Shown here piece after piece: positions 51,330-60,556 of a stretch of 64,000 nt of DNA. The stretch comes from Candidatus Latescibacterota bacterium (GTDB lineage Bacteria > Latescibacterota > UBA2968 > UBA8231), in NCBI GenBank assembly GCA_022820485.1, contig JAJEFJ010000090.1, positions 62,001 through 126,000 on the forward strand, in the 5' to 3' direction. The position numbers were made by a program, and so were the translations under genes. Within the stretch, counting starts at the first letter, position 1; every line of letters begins with the position of its first letter. Below the pieces are notes generated by a model, which saw nothing but the letters and a program-made list of their open reading frames with translations, searched no databases and was not told the DNA's origin.

Positions 51330-53738
51330 TCACCGCAGCAACATCATGCGGCGCGTGATGGCGAATGAGGCACCTTCCAAGCGGTAAATATAAACGCCGC
51401 TGGCCGCCTCTTGGCCACTCTCGTCCCTGCCATCCCAAGCCAGTACATGCGCCCCAGCCGCAAGATGGCCATCGGTCAGCACACGCACGATCTGGCCAGT
51501 TAAGTTGTAAATGACCAAGCGCGTAGGACCGGCCATGTTGGCGGGGATTTGGAAGGAGATTATCGTGGAGGCATTGAAGGGGTTGGGCATGTTCTGCTGC
51601 ATGGCGGGACGGGCCGCCTCGGCGTGCAACCGGTACGCTTGTCCCTCGATCACCACCAACATATCCAGACCCAACCCAACAAAAGGCGCCAACGCATCCG
51701 GGCCTGGAGCACCGAAACCGACCTCGACAATGGGCATGTCCAACCGGAACGCTGTATCAATCCACAAGGCGTCTTGACGGTAAAAAGATCGGTCGAGCCA
51801 AGTCGCCATTTCAAATTCGTCCTCCACCGCAGTAGTACCGAACCCACCTCCCACAGCCGAGTCCTCGACGCCTTCGGGCAGAGGCAAAGGCACCGACACG
51901 GTCTCCAGACCGTCCTCGTTGCGGATGCGGCGGTCGATGGCGACGAAGGAGGTGTACTTAGTGAGCAGGTTGTAGTCCAAGCCTAACTGCGTGATTTGAG
52001 GACGCAGGGCGTCGCTGTAATTGGCCTGTTCATCATCGCTCAGTTGGTCAATGCGATGACGGGCCCACAAATAGCGCAGTGCCTTGTTGGTGGGCTTGGC
52101 TTGGACGGTAGATACGTCGAATTGGGCACCGTACGCTTGGTCCCCGGTGCGGCCCCCTAACAACACAGTGCCTGCAGCCGCGCCGCGCCACTTGCCAAAG
52201 ACGATGATCGGCCGATCGGCGAGCATATCGGGGATGAAGGCCGGCTCCACTTCATACGCGTCAAAGCCTTCGAAGCCCGCCTCTACCTGAGTGAGGATGG
52301 GGCTACTGATATAGGTCTGGAAGCGGGCCGCCTCGTCGGGGGCCTGCCCCTCTTCCAGTACCACAAAAGGTTCGCCTTGGCCGGCCCGGGCGAGGCCCTC
52401 GATGAGGAAGCGGTTGACCGACGAGCCAATGCCAAAGGCAAATAGGCTGGCTTGACCTAAACGCTGGCGCACCAGCTTAAAGGCGTCTGCTTCAAAATCT
52501 ATGAAACCATCGGTGAGCACCGCGACGATGCGGGCATAGCCCTCGCCGACCAAAGGCAGACCAAAAGCCCGGTTGAGCCCGACGAGCAACTCGGTACTAC
52601 CGGCACCCTGTTGTCCGTCAACGAGGGCCCAGGCCTGGTCAATATTCTCCTGAGTAGCCGGCAGCGAGCGGTCGCTCAAGACCGCAGCTCTGCCGGCGAA
52701 AAGCACGATGTTAAAGCGATCCTCAGGACGCAACTGACCGAGTAGATTTTTCATCAGGCTCTTTGATACTGTGAGAGGGAAGCCGTCCATGGAGCCGGAC
52801 ACATCGACCAAAAAAATGTACTCGCGCGGCGGGATCTGGCTCAGCTTTGGACGGGCGGGCGGCTGGGCCATGAGTAAAAAGAAATTCTCCTCTTCTCCCT
52901 CGTACAACAGCAGACCCGACTCGACCTGTTGGCCGGCTAGCTGATAGCGCAGAATGAAATCGCGGTTGCCGCCAAAACCGCCCGCTGGATCCAGGGTCAG
53001 GCGCAATTCATCCGAGGTGTCCTTTTCGACGATCACTTCGTGGGTGGGGCAGTTGTAGTCTTGGATGGGCAGGCCGGCGGCCAGAGTCATCTCGATCGCA
53101 TAGGTGTAGTTGGGATCTTCGCCCTCGTGCAGGTGGGGAATGCGCTCTCCACCGTCTGGACCTAGAATTTCATTGACCGCCTCGGGGGAATAGCGCGGGC
53201 CGACCACAGTGGGCAAGACGAATTCGTACTGTTTTTCCGTGGGCACCAATAATTCCGTATAGGACAGGCGCACGGCAATGGAGTCGCCCGGCAGGATATT
53301 GGCCACGTTCATTTTGAAAACGTTTGGACGTTCCTGCTCAAGAAGGGAAGCGGTCTGTCCCAGTTCGCGCGCCTCTTCGTATTCCCGCCGGGCCTGCTCG
53401 CGCTCGCGGATTTCGGCGATGATTTCGCGGTCGCCGGTGTGCATCACCATGCCGTACACCGCGGCTCGGGTCGAGGCTGGAAATATGTAAATAGCTTCGA
53501 GCGGTCGGGTGCCTTCGTTGCGATACACCTGCTCGACGGTCACGTCGGCGATAACCCCGGCAATGTGGACCTGGGCGGCCACCGACTTGAGCGGCAGTTG
53601 GTCCACAGATGGATCGTCGGTATCGACGAAGAAGAAGGGGGCTAGGGTCCTGTCAGCAGTGGATGAACCTTGTTGGGCCGAAACAGCTACGGCCCCCAGC
53701 AAGAAGACCAATGCCGTGAAGCTACAGCACACTTTCAT
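51330..53738 (-). CDS. VIT/VWA-domain secreted protein with FlgD-like C-terminal tail
   Basis: An 802-residue secreted protein. The signal peptide is MKVCCSFTALVFLLGAVAVS. A VIT domain (about 40-170: AAQVHIAGVIADVTVEQVYRN) precedes a VWA domain with MIDAS D-x-S-x-S in FLVDVSGSMDG (about 305-315). The C-terminus carries MPNPFNASTIISFQIPANM and IYNLTGQIVRVL, ending SGVYIYRLEG, the FlgD-Ig/T9SS-like sorting tail of FCB-group secreted proteins. Inter-alpha-trypsin-inhibitor-like proteins of this kind are thought to bind matrix or host proteins. It lies upstream of the Kelch gene on the same strand. Confidence 0.83.
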   Translation of the reverse strand: MKVCCSFTALVFLLGAVAVSAQQGSSTADRTLAPFFFVDTDDPSVDQLPLKSVAAQVHIAGVIADVTVEQVYRNEGTRPLEAIYIFPASTRAAVYGMVMHTGDREIIAEIREREQARREYEEARELGQTASLLEQERPNVFKMNVANILPGDSIAVRLSYTELLVPTEKQYEFVLPTVVGPRYSPEAVNEILGPDGGERIPHLHEGEDPNYTYAIEMTLAAGLPIQDYNCPTHEVIVEKDTSDELRLTLDPAGGFGGNRDFILRYQLAGQQVESGLLLYEGEEENFFLLMAQPPARPKLSQIPPREYIFLVDVSGSMDGFPLTVSKSLMKNLLGQLRPEDRFNIVLFAGRAAVLSDRSLPATQENIDQAWALVDGQQGAGSTELLVGLNRAFGLPLVGEGYARIVAVLTDGFIDFEADAFKLVRQRLGQASLFAFGIGSSVNRFLIEGLARAGQGEPFVVLEEGQAPDEAARFQTYISSPILTQVEAGFEGFDAYEVEPAFIPDMLADRPIIVFGKWRGAAAGTVLLGGRTGDQAYGAQFDVSTVQAKPTNKALRYLWARHRIDQLSDDEQANYSDALRPQITQLGLDYNLLTKYTSFVAIDRRIRNEDGLETVSVPLPLPEGVEDSAVGGGFGTTAVEDEFEMATWLDRSFYRQDALWIDTAFRLDMPIVEVGFGAPGPDALAPFVGLGLDMLVVIEGQAYRLHAEAARPAMQQNMPNPFNASTIISFQIPANMAGPTRLVIYNLTGQIVRVLTDGHLAAGAHVLAWDGRDESGQEAASGVYIYRLEGASFAITRRMMLLR

Positions 53739-53792
53739 TGGGACACCTCTCTGGAATGAGTAGTACTCAAGTGGGCGAGGTTAAATAAGTGG

Positions 53793-55130
53793 TCATTTAG
53801 GGTCAAGGCGCTCGATGCGCCCTTCCTGAAAGTCCACTTCTAACCAAGGATCGGCCGTGTCGCGGCGGAACTGGTAGAGTTGAGCGCACATCTGAGCGGC
53901 TACCTCCTGCAAGTCGGGGTCGCCAATCCGATTGACGCTCTCGGTGGGGTCGGCCTCTAGATCGTATAACTCCTCGGGCTCCCGCGTGATCACGTGGCGG
54001 GTGGGACGCTCGCCCATAGAGGGAATCGCGTCGCGCCGCACCGCCGTCCACGTGGTCGAGCGGAATAGGTCCGTGGGCAGCATGGTGGTGAGACCAGCGG
54101 CCAAGTTGCGCACGAATTTGTAGCGCCGTCCGCGCAGCACCCGGTAGGGATTGTAATCGACCACCTCGTGAAAGCAGTGCGAAAAGAACGTGTACTCCCA
54201 GTCGGGGACGGATGGATCGGCTAGGCCCGGCAGGAGGGAGCGACCGGGCAAATCCTCGGGCGCGGGCACTCCGCACCACTCGTGCAACGTGGGGCGGATA
54301 TCGGTCCAATTGATGAGGGACTGGCTACGGGTGCCGGGGGCGGTGATGCCCGGTGCCCGCAGGATAAAGGGGCAGTGGTGGCCGCTGTCGAAGAAGGATG
54401 CTTTGGCCCCGGGAAAGGGCATGGCGTGGTCGGTGGTGACGATGACCAAAGTCTCGGCGGCCCGGCCCGATTCCTCCAATGCGTCGAGCAGACAGCCCAC
54501 GCCAAAGTCAAAGCGGGAGACCGCCTGATAGTACTCGGCGAGGTCGGCGCGCACGTCGGGCACATCGGGCAGATAGGGCGGCACCACCACGTCGTCGGGG
54601 CTGTACTGGGTTTCCGGCACATCGGAGTAGGGTTTCTCATTGCCAAAACCCCGACCCGCGCGGTGGGGATCGGTAAACCCCACGTGCATGTAGAACGGCT
54701 GATCGGGATAAGCGGCCCAAAAGTCGTGCGCGGCGCGGGCCAGTTCAACGCCGTTTCTGGCATTGACTTCAGGCTCAAAGTCGAACGGGTACACGCTGGG
54801 CGGTTCTACGTGCTTTTTGCCGATGCAAGCCGTGGCGTAGCCGTGCGCCTTCAGGCTGGAAAGTGTCGAGGTAATGTGGGGGTGCGTGGAGAAGCCGTGG
54901 ATGCCGTGGCAGTGGCCGTACTGGCCGTGGCTGTGGCTGTGGTATCCCGTGAGGATGCAGGCGCGGCTGACCGCACACGAAGGGCTGGTGCAGAAGGCTT
55001 GCTCGAAGACCGTGCCCTCGCGGGCGAACGCGTCAATGCGCGGCGTGTGGACGACGCTATTGCCGTAGCAATCGGCAATGCGGCTCCAGTCGTCGGCGAT
55101 GAGGAATAGGACGTTGCGCTGAGTGGTCAT
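53793..55130 (-). CDS. Sulfatase with variant CAVSR active motif (N-sulfoglucosamine sulfohydrolase-like)
   Basis: A 445-residue sulfatase. NVLFLIADDWSRIAD has metal Asp13 and Asp14. The active motif is Cys52-Ala-Val-Ser-Arg56 (CAVSRACILTG) instead of C-x-P-S-R. DHAMPFPGAKASFFDSGHH and HVGFTDPHRAG match heparan N-sulfatase-like (SGSH) enzymes. ATG 55130 is preferred over the longer frame. The formylglycine system may accept Val at this place, but that needs testing. It starts seven bases after the DCC thiol oxidoreductase stop, on the same transcript. Substrate unknown, perhaps sulfated glycans. Confidence 0.84.
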   Translation of the reverse strand: MTTQRNVLFLIADDWSRIADCYGNSVVHTPRIDAFAREGTVFEQAFCTSPSCAVSRACILTGYHSHSHGQYGHCHGIHGFSTHPHITSTLSSLKAHGYATACIGKKHVEPPSVYPFDFEPEVNARNGVELARAAHDFWAAYPDQPFYMHVGFTDPHRAGRGFGNEKPYSDVPETQYSPDDVVVPPYLPDVPDVRADLAEYYQAVSRFDFGVGCLLDALEESGRAAETLVIVTTDHAMPFPGAKASFFDSGHHCPFILRAPGITAPGTRSQSLINWTDIRPTLHEWCGVPAPEDLPGRSLLPGLADPSVPDWEYTFFSHCFHEVVDYNPYRVLRGRRYKFVRNLAAGLTTMLPTDLFRSTTWTAVRRDAIPSMGERPTRHVITREPEELYDLEADPTESVNRIGDPDLQEVAAQMCAQLYQFRRDTADPWLEVDFQEGRIERLDPK

Positions 55131-55137
55131 AGGGCAA

Positions 55138-55566
55138 TCAGGCCGAGGCCGATTCAGAGGTGCCCTTGTGCCGCTCGCCGTACGGGATTTCGCACGCCTC
55201 ATCAACGCATTCAACCCTGCCAAACCGATGCCGATTGCGCGCGACGAGACCATAGCCCGCGCGAAATAGCTGTTTCAGTCCCGGAATGCGGTACACCCCG
55301 GTGAACAGGTGCCAAGGCGGAAGCCGGCGATAAATCTGGTACACAGCATCTGCCCCAACATCGATCTGCCCACCAGCGTGAATGAGGCGCAGGCCGGTGT
55401 TAAAGTCAGAACTGGAGAGGATGGGAAACCGCTCTTCGATGCCAACCGTTTGGCGCGGCAGATACTCAAAGCGGCCATTGCGGTCAAATCGGCGAATGCG
55501 GCCGACGCTCCACAAGCAGAAGCGGCATTCGCCGTCGTACACGATTACGGGACGGGTTTCGTTCAT
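55138..55566 (-). CDS. DCC family thiol-disulfide oxidoreductase (DUF393)
   Basis: A 142-residue protein. YDGECRFCLWSV holds the DxxCxxC motif (Cys14, Cys17) of the DCC family, named for Asp-Cys-Cys. DAVYQIYRRLPPWHLF and RAGYGLVARNRHRF are conserved. Members are thioredoxin-like and their physiological role is uncertain. It is the first gene of a two-gene unit with the sulfatase downstream; a role in protecting the sulfatase cysteine is speculative. The promoter lies in the 157 bases shared with the divergent toxin gene. Confidence 0.85.
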   Translation of the reverse strand: MNETRPVIVYDGECRFCLWSVGRIRRFDRNGRFEYLPRQTVGIEERFPILSSSDFNTGLRLIHAGGQIDVGADAVYQIYRRLPPWHLFTGVYRIPGLKQLFRAGYGLVARNRHRFGRVECVDEACEIPYGERHKGTSESASA

Positions 55567-55723
55567 AATCTTTAAGGTTTCCTTTACATTGCAAGTTATG
55601 AGTATACAACAGAAGTGCTAACGCCAACAGACGCGTTATGTGGAGGCTGAGTTAAGCAGTCAGAGGCATCTGGCCAATGCAAAGACCTTGCGTACTATAC
55701 GTCAATGGCGCATACTTAGGTAT

Positions 55724-56041
55724 ATGGTCTTCATCGAAACCCCTATCTTCACAAAGGAGCTCTTGACACTACTACCCGATGAGGGCTACCGGGCAATGCA
55801 GCTCGCGCTCCTATTCCGCCCGGAATCAGGAGAGATAATTCCGGGTAGTGGTGGATTGCGAAAATTGAGATGGAAACTAACGCATGCTGGCCAACGGGGC
55901 GGTCTCCGTGTGATCTACTACTGGGACAAGCCGTCCGAGGTCCTTTATATGCTGTGGGTCTATCGCAAGAGCCGACAGGAAGATCTCACCCCTCGACAGT
56001 GCAAGCTACTTAGTAAACTCGTAAAGGAGTATCTGGTATGA
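55724..56041 (+). CDS. RelE/HigB-type toxin
   Basis: A 105-residue RelE-superfamily mRNA interferase-like protein. MVFIETPIFTKELLTLL, GYRAMQLALLFRPESGEIIP, GGLRKLRWKL and GGLRVIYYWDKPSEVLYMLWVY are the family blocks. ATG 55724 is preferred to the 55640 frame start because it matches the family N-terminus. The antitoxin gene follows with an ATGA overlap, the toxin-first order of HigBA-like modules. It starts an A/T-richer accessory cluster. Confidence 0.87.
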   Translation: MVFIETPIFTKELLTLLPDEGYRAMQLALLFRPESGEIIPGSGGLRKLRWKLTHAGQRGGLRVIYYWDKPSEVLYMLWVYRKSRQEDLTPRQCKLLSKLVKEYLV

Positions 56042-56328
56042 ATGAGCGCGACTTTGACCAACTTGTAGCCAGCGTCAAGCAAGCTGGAGCGATCAAGCGT
56101 GGCAAGCTGAAGCTAGGGCGCAGAATCCAGATGGACCCCGCCGATATCAGGATGATCCGCAAGAAACTGAATAAATCACAATCTGAATTCGCCCTGATGA
56201 TTGGTGTCAGTGTCTCTACTTTGCAGAATTGGGAGCAGGGACGCCGTCGTCCTGAGGGGCCTGCCCGGGCCTTGCTGAAGGTCGCTGCGGAGAATCCCGA
56301 AACGGTGGCGCAGTCGTTGAGCGCTTAA
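56038..56328 (+). CDS. XRE-family antitoxin of the RelE/HigB-type module
   Basis: A 96-residue antitoxin. Residues about 35-80 form an HTH_3 domain (IRMIRKKLNKSQSEFALMIG, VSTLQNWEQGRRRPEGPA). The N-terminus (NERDFDQLVASVKQAGAIKRG) is the toxin-neutralising part typical of the MqsA/HigA2-like group. It overlaps the toxin stop by four bases and likely represses the promoter upstream of the toxin together with it. Confidence 0.88.
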   Translation: MNERDFDQLVASVKQAGAIKRGKLKLGRRIQMDPADIRMIRKKLNKSQSEFALMIGVSVSTLQNWEQGRRRPEGPARALLKVAAENPETVAQSLSA

Positions 56329-56363
56329 GCAACCGCAGAGGTGTTGTGTGGAATTAGCAAATT

Positions 56364-56960
56364 ATGACGCTTTGGACGATTCAATCTATGGCTGCCTGGA
56401 AGATCTTGCAGCGGAAGCAAGTGCTTTTCTCCGATCAGAGATATTCAGAGGATCTGTTTCTCGATGCTTACAGGTGGATGTCAGAGCAAATGGAGTGCCG
56501 AATAGAACCTAGACCCGATAATACGTCTTTGCCTTTATGGGCCTGGTATCAATGGGATAATGCCAAAAGACGTAAACCCGATTTACGCAGCAGTGCTCAT
56601 TTACCCAAAGGCCAACGCGGTGTACGAATCGAATTCGAGCAATCAGACAAAGAAGTTTTATTGTCCGATTTTGATCTATGGCATTATGTCCTCAATTACT
56701 GGTATCTGCCTCGAACCGTGGCCGATGGAGAAGCATTTGAGGCCGAGTTATCTGAGCACAATCTGTCTTTTTTCGAAATGAAGCCTCTACCAGTTCGCGC
56801 ATACCATCAACGCATAGAGGATAGTTGGGATCGTATATTTGACCTTGATTGGGCTGAAGAAGAGATTTCAGACCCTTTCAGTAAAAAGTCAATTCAAGCT
56901 ACGTTCTGGAAGTTGCATTTTGATCAGATAAGAGATGTCCAGTTTTTCACTGCACGATAA
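56364..56960 (+). CDS. DUF3841 family protein
   Basis: A 198-residue DUF3841 protein recognised by LWTIQSMAAWKILQRKQVLF, WMSEQMECRIEP, PLWAWYQWDNAKRRKPDLR and DSWDRIFDLDW. The family is common near toxin-antitoxin and mobile genes, and its function is unknown. It sits 36 bases after the antitoxin, same strand. The A/T-rich composition marks it as accessory. Its W-rich core suggests a ligand-binding fold, but no active site can be named. Confidence 0.8.
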   Translation: MTLWTIQSMAAWKILQRKQVLFSDQRYSEDLFLDAYRWMSEQMECRIEPRPDNTSLPLWAWYQWDNAKRRKPDLRSSAHLPKGQRGVRIEFEQSDKEVLLSDFDLWHYVLNYWYLPRTVADGEAFEAELSEHNLSFFEMKPLPVRAYHQRIEDSWDRIFDLDWAEEEISDPFSKKSIQATFWKLHFDQIRDVQFFTAR

Positions 56961-56981
56961 CAGTACAATGGGCAACAAACC

Positions 56982-57770
56982 ATGATTGATGATTCCTACA
57001 GTTCGGGAGCGAAACATTACGACGCGGCATACAGCGTCAAAGACGATCTGGTGGACAGGGACTTCTACCTCAATCTAGCCAATGAGTATGGTAGTCCTGT
57101 CCTCGAGTTTGGCTGCGGCACTGGGAGAATTACCTTACCGCTGGCGCGACAAGGTGTGGATGTCACGGGGATGGATGCTTCTCATTCTATGCTGGAGGTC
57201 TTGCGCGCAAAGCTCGCCAAAGAAAGTGAAAGCGTAAGCCGGAGAACGCGAGTTATAGAGGGAGATTTTCGCACCCATTATTTAGGAGGTCAATTTTCCT
57301 TGGTAGTAATTCCGTTCAGACCCATGCAGCATATGTACACTGCGGAAGATCAACTGGCGGCCCTGCAAAACGCCGGCAGACACTTGGCAGATGGTGGCAT
57401 CCTCGCGTTTGACGTATTCAATCCCAATTTCGCCAAAATTCTAACAGGCGTCGGCGAAGAATACTTGGACCTGGAGTGGCCTGCACAAGATGGGACGGAT
57501 CGGATGGTCCGACGGTACTTTGTAAAGGACGAGATTGACCTAATCAATCTGAATTTCTCGGGCAGGTTCATCTTCCGCTTGTGTGAGGGTGATAAAGTTC
57601 TGTCTGAGGAAGCGCAGCCGTTGAAGATGAGCTTCTATACCTATCCTCACCTCAAATTGCTTTTCCACGCTGCCGGTCTTGAAAGTGTAGGAGAATTCGG
57701 ATCATTTGACCGGAGACCGATAGGGCCCGAAGCGCCCGAAATGATATTCCTGCTAAAGCGTCGGCAATAG
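56982..57770 (+). CDS. Class I SAM-dependent methyltransferase
   Basis: A 262-residue methyltransferase. VLEFGCGTGRITLPLARQG is motif I (about 37-55), VTGMDASHSMLEVLRAK motif II, VVIPFRPMQHM motif IV/post-IV and LADGGILAFDVFNP the GG-x-L motif. It resembles the gene at 57831 in length and order of motifs, so the two may be old duplicates. It is the third accessory gene after the toxin-antitoxin pair. The substrate is not evident. Confidence 0.85.
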   Translation: MIDDSYSSGAKHYDAAYSVKDDLVDRDFYLNLANEYGSPVLEFGCGTGRITLPLARQGVDVTGMDASHSMLEVLRAKLAKESESVSRRTRVIEGDFRTHYLGGQFSLVVIPFRPMQHMYTAEDQLAALQNAGRHLADGGILAFDVFNPNFAKILTGVGEEYLDLEWPAQDGTDRMVRRYFVKDEIDLINLNFSGRFIFRLCEGDKVLSEEAQPLKMSFYTYPHLKLLFHAAGLESVGEFGSFDRRPIGPEAPEMIFLLKRRQ

Positions 57771-57830
57771 TCTTTTCGCGCCTTGGCCTTCGGCAGCCCG
57801 TTGCACTAGGTTCGCAAACCGGAAGACGTA

Positions 57831-58649
57831 ATGATGTTTAGACAACTCTTGCCGGAGACTGGAAGCAACTACGATAGCCGCTGGTGGGCGCTGATTTACG
57901 ACCGATGGAACGAGACCGGCGGGCGCTCTAAACAGCACGAACGCGAGCTACACTTTTATCGCGAACATCTGCCGGACACGCGCGGTGCTATCTTGGAGGC
58001 CGCCTGCGGAACTGGTTCCATTATGTTGCCTTTGCTGCTGAATGGGTTTGATATCTTCGGGTTTGATGCCTCGCTACCCATGCTGAAAGTACTCAGACGC
58101 AAGGCGGCAGGATTGGACCTTTCAGACATAGATTCGCGAATCACACAACAGGATCTCGTTGACTTCAGCTACGATCACCCGTTCGAAGCAGTGCTCATAC
58201 CTGCCAGTTCCATCATGATGCTATCGACGCAGCAGAACCAGATCACCTGTCTGCGGCGAGTCCATGACTGTCTGCAACCGGGTGGACGTCTGCTCCTAAA
58301 CTTCTACATTCCCTCCTACACAGAAGACTTGCTCCTTCACCAAGACGCTCCGCCAGCAGAGGAAGAATTCGGCAAGTTCGATCATCCCGAGACGGGGAGA
58401 CCGATTGAGGTTTCTCATACGAAAATATGTGATCTGACAATGCAAACGGAGACCTACACGTGGATCTTCAGGTATGATGGGGAGACGGTTCAAGTGCCCA
58501 TGCAGGCTCGATGGATCCACAAGGAGGAATTCCAGTTGCTGCTACGCCTGGGTGGATTTGACCAGTGGGAGCTATACGGGAGCTATGACGGCAAGCCGTA
58601 CGTGGGTTCCGAGCACATGGGTGATACCTACTGGATGGTGACCAAGTGA
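57831..58649 (+). CDS. Class I SAM-dependent methyltransferase (paralogue-like)
   Basis: A 272-residue methyltransferase. ILEAACGTGSIMLPLLLNG is motif I (Ala replaces the usual Gly in E-x-G-C), FDIFGFDASLPMLKVLRRK motif II, EAVLIPASSIMMLSTQ motif IV and LQPGGRLLLNFYIP the late motif. Architecture matches the gene just upstream. Between the genes there is a 60-base gap without an obvious promoter. Small-molecule methylation is likely; the target is unknown. Confidence 0.84.
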   Translation: MMFRQLLPETGSNYDSRWWALIYDRWNETGGRSKQHERELHFYREHLPDTRGAILEAACGTGSIMLPLLLNGFDIFGFDASLPMLKVLRRKAAGLDLSDIDSRITQQDLVDFSYDHPFEAVLIPASSIMMLSTQQNQITCLRRVHDCLQPGGRLLLNFYIPSYTEDLLLHQDAPPAEEEFGKFDHPETGRPIEVSHTKICDLTMQTETYTWIFRYDGETVQVPMQARWIHKEEFQLLLRLGGFDQWELYGSYDGKPYVGSEHMGDTYWMVTK

Positions 58650-58712
58650 CAGTGAAGGGGCCCCCAATGTTTACGGAGCACACTACCCACTCCTAAACAA
58701 ACCGAGACTGCC

Positions 58713-59528
58713 ATGCAACGCCTCACCGACGACATGAGGCGCGACTGGGTGGGAAAGGGCTATATCCTGCTCAAGGGTGCCCTCACCCGCGATCAAGTCG
58801 CAGGCTATCTATCCGCGACCGACGAGGTGATCGCCAAATACCGCGAGACCCACCCCGAGGCCCGCGAGCAGGACGCCCTCAACATCATCCAGACCGTCGA
58901 GCGGTCCCCGAATTTCGATTCGCTGATCGACCATCCTAACACCTTCGGCGTCATCGTCGATTTGATGGGCCCCTACCTCCAAATCATGGGCACGGTGATT
59001 TACGTCCGCTATCCGAGTGGGGACATGCCCTTCGGCTGGCACACCGACGGGGGTGCCTCGTTGCGCGAGTTCCGCGTCGCGCCGGACAGCCGCCCGCTCA
59101 ACTTCAAGATCCAGTATTTCCTGACCGACATCCCCAAAGATAACCGGGCCAACTTCTGCTTCGTGCCCGGCAGCCATCGCCGAGACTTTCCCGAGGAGGG
59201 TTTTGCCAAGGGAGCATGGCCGGAGGGCGGCGTCCAGCTAGTTGCCGAAGCCGGCGACGCCGTCATCTTTACCTACGGCCTGTGGCACGGCGTGGCCCCG
59301 AATGAGGGCGAGGACGTCCGGCGCAGCGTTACCTTTCGCTACGGGCAGCTATGGTCGCGGCCGTGGGACTACGAGAAGGCACCGCCCGAAGTGCTAGCGC
59401 GTATGACGCCGCGCCAGCGACGCCTGATGGGCGACATCGGCCCTAATAGCGCGCCCGGTGCGTACTACGCACCCGAAGACCAGCTCGACATCATCCTCGA
59501 CGGCATCGAAGACCAGCCGCCGACCTGA
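58713..59528 (+). CDS. Phytanoyl-CoA dioxygenase (PhyH) family protein, canonical
   Basis: A 271-residue Fe(II)/2-oxoglutarate oxygenase with the full ligand set: WHTDGG (His110, Asp112), distal His192 in LWHGVAPNEGE and the Arg in DVRRSVTFRYG. FCFVPGSHRRDFPEEG (about 148-163) is the core strand. The early IIQTVERSPNFDSLIDHPN block is typical of environmental PhyH proteins in natural-product or osmolyte degradation. It precedes an APH-type kinase and the DegT operon on the same strand, with 57 bases to the kinase. Confidence 0.86.
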   Translation: MQRLTDDMRRDWVGKGYILLKGALTRDQVAGYLSATDEVIAKYRETHPEAREQDALNIIQTVERSPNFDSLIDHPNTFGVIVDLMGPYLQIMGTVIYVRYPSGDMPFGWHTDGGASLREFRVAPDSRPLNFKIQYFLTDIPKDNRANFCFVPGSHRRDFPEEGFAKGAWPEGGVQLVAEAGDAVIFTYGLWHGVAPNEGEDVRRSVTFRYGQLWSRPWDYEKAPPEVLARMTPRQRRLMGDIGPNSAPGAYYAPEDQLDIILDGIEDQPPT

Positions 59529-59584
59529 TCGCAGGATACACAGGCGTATCTGAAATCAAAACGTCAAGCGCTCTCCGAGTCCAC

Positions 59585-60556
59585 ATGGACAATCGCTGGA
59601 ACGACATCGCCACCGCCGCCTACGGTCTCACTGATCTGCGGTTGACTGAATCGCAAGCGCATTTCAGCAACCACTTCTTCATAGAATCGTCTCAGGGGCA
59701 ATTCGTCCTATCCTGCTGTCCGTTCCAAGCAGACAGAATGGTAAAGAGCTATCAGTTCCAGCTAGTGGAAGTCCTCAAGTACAACGGTTTTAGACAAGTT
59801 TCACTGCCAGTTCAGACGCTGGACGGAAATTACTGCTACTGGGGAGGAGAAGACTGGTGGGTGTTGAACCCCTACATGCCATCCGACGAGCGTCCTCCGT
59901 GGGACTCCTGTGATCTGATTACTGAGGCAGCCCAGACGCTAGCGGCACTGCACTCGGCAGGTCGCAGATACGGGGATAAACTCCGAGCCGAATCAGCAAG
60001 AAAGGACTTGGGTTGGTACTACGTACCTTCGACCAGATGGGCTGAATTGTCGCCAAAAATTGCTGGCGCTTTCCGGTGGAGCGAGCTGAGTGAGGACGAC
60101 TCAGCATTCCTTCGATCTCAACTCCATTTCGTACAATCCAACGCCGCCGTAGTGAAATCACTATGCGACGAGTGGGGAATGCTGTCGGTCACGCACCAAG
60201 ACTACCGCCCTGCTAACTTGCGGATATGGGAGTCGAAGATCGCCACAGTGTGGGACTTCGACATGGCTGTCATGGACTATTCGCTCTACGATGTGGCATT
60301 CGCGTCGCTCCAATTCGACGGTCGGGAATGCCTCTTCCCCGAAGTATCGCTGGACCTTGCCAAGCATTTTGTCGAGGCGTATATCGCGTCAACAGACAAG
60401 CCCGAACCCATTGGGGAAGACGGCGTCCTCCGGTGGTTTCTAACAGTAACTGTGCTGCGACGCCTGCTATTGAACTATCACATCCCAGAGAGAATGGAGT
60501 TGCTGCGGAAAATTGCAGGTTGGGATTGGCTGAGTCGCATTGCTCCGTCCCTGTAG
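59585..60556 (+). CDS. APH/choline-kinase-like phosphotransferase
   Basis: A 323-residue kinase-fold protein. VTHQDYRPANLRI (about 203-215) is the catalytic loop, H-x-D-x-R-x-x-N. VWDFDMAVMD (about 222-231) is the DFD-like metal motif. TLAALHSAGRRY is the conserved helix before the catalytic loop. The N-lobe carries FVLSCCPFQADRMVKSYQFQ, with Lys at a likely phosphate-binding place. Members phosphorylate aminoglycosides, choline, homoserine or sugars. It could phosphorylate an intermediate of the DegT pathway downstream; resistance is less likely in this context. Confidence 0.8.
   Translation: MDNRWNDIATAAYGLTDLRLTESQAHFSNHFFIESSQGQFVLSCCPFQADRMVKSYQFQLVEVLKYNGFRQVSLPVQTLDGNYCYWGGEDWWVLNPYMPSDERPPWDSCDLITEAAQTLAALHSAGRRYGDKLRAESARKDLGWYYVPSTRWAELSPKIAGAFRWSELSEDDSAFLRSQLHFVQSNAAVVKSLCDEWGMLSVTHQDYRPANLRIWESKIATVWDFDMAVMDYSLYDVAFASLQFDGRECLFPEVSLDLAKHFVEAYIASTDKPEPIGEDGVLRWFLTVTVLRRLLLNYHIPERMELLRKIAGWDWLSRIAPSL

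Noticed and set aside
50096-51358. 420-codon plus-strand open frame opposite the Kelch protein
   Set aside because: It is the antisense shadow of the signal-peptide and propeller-bearing gene, is Arg/Pro-rich and shows no domain.
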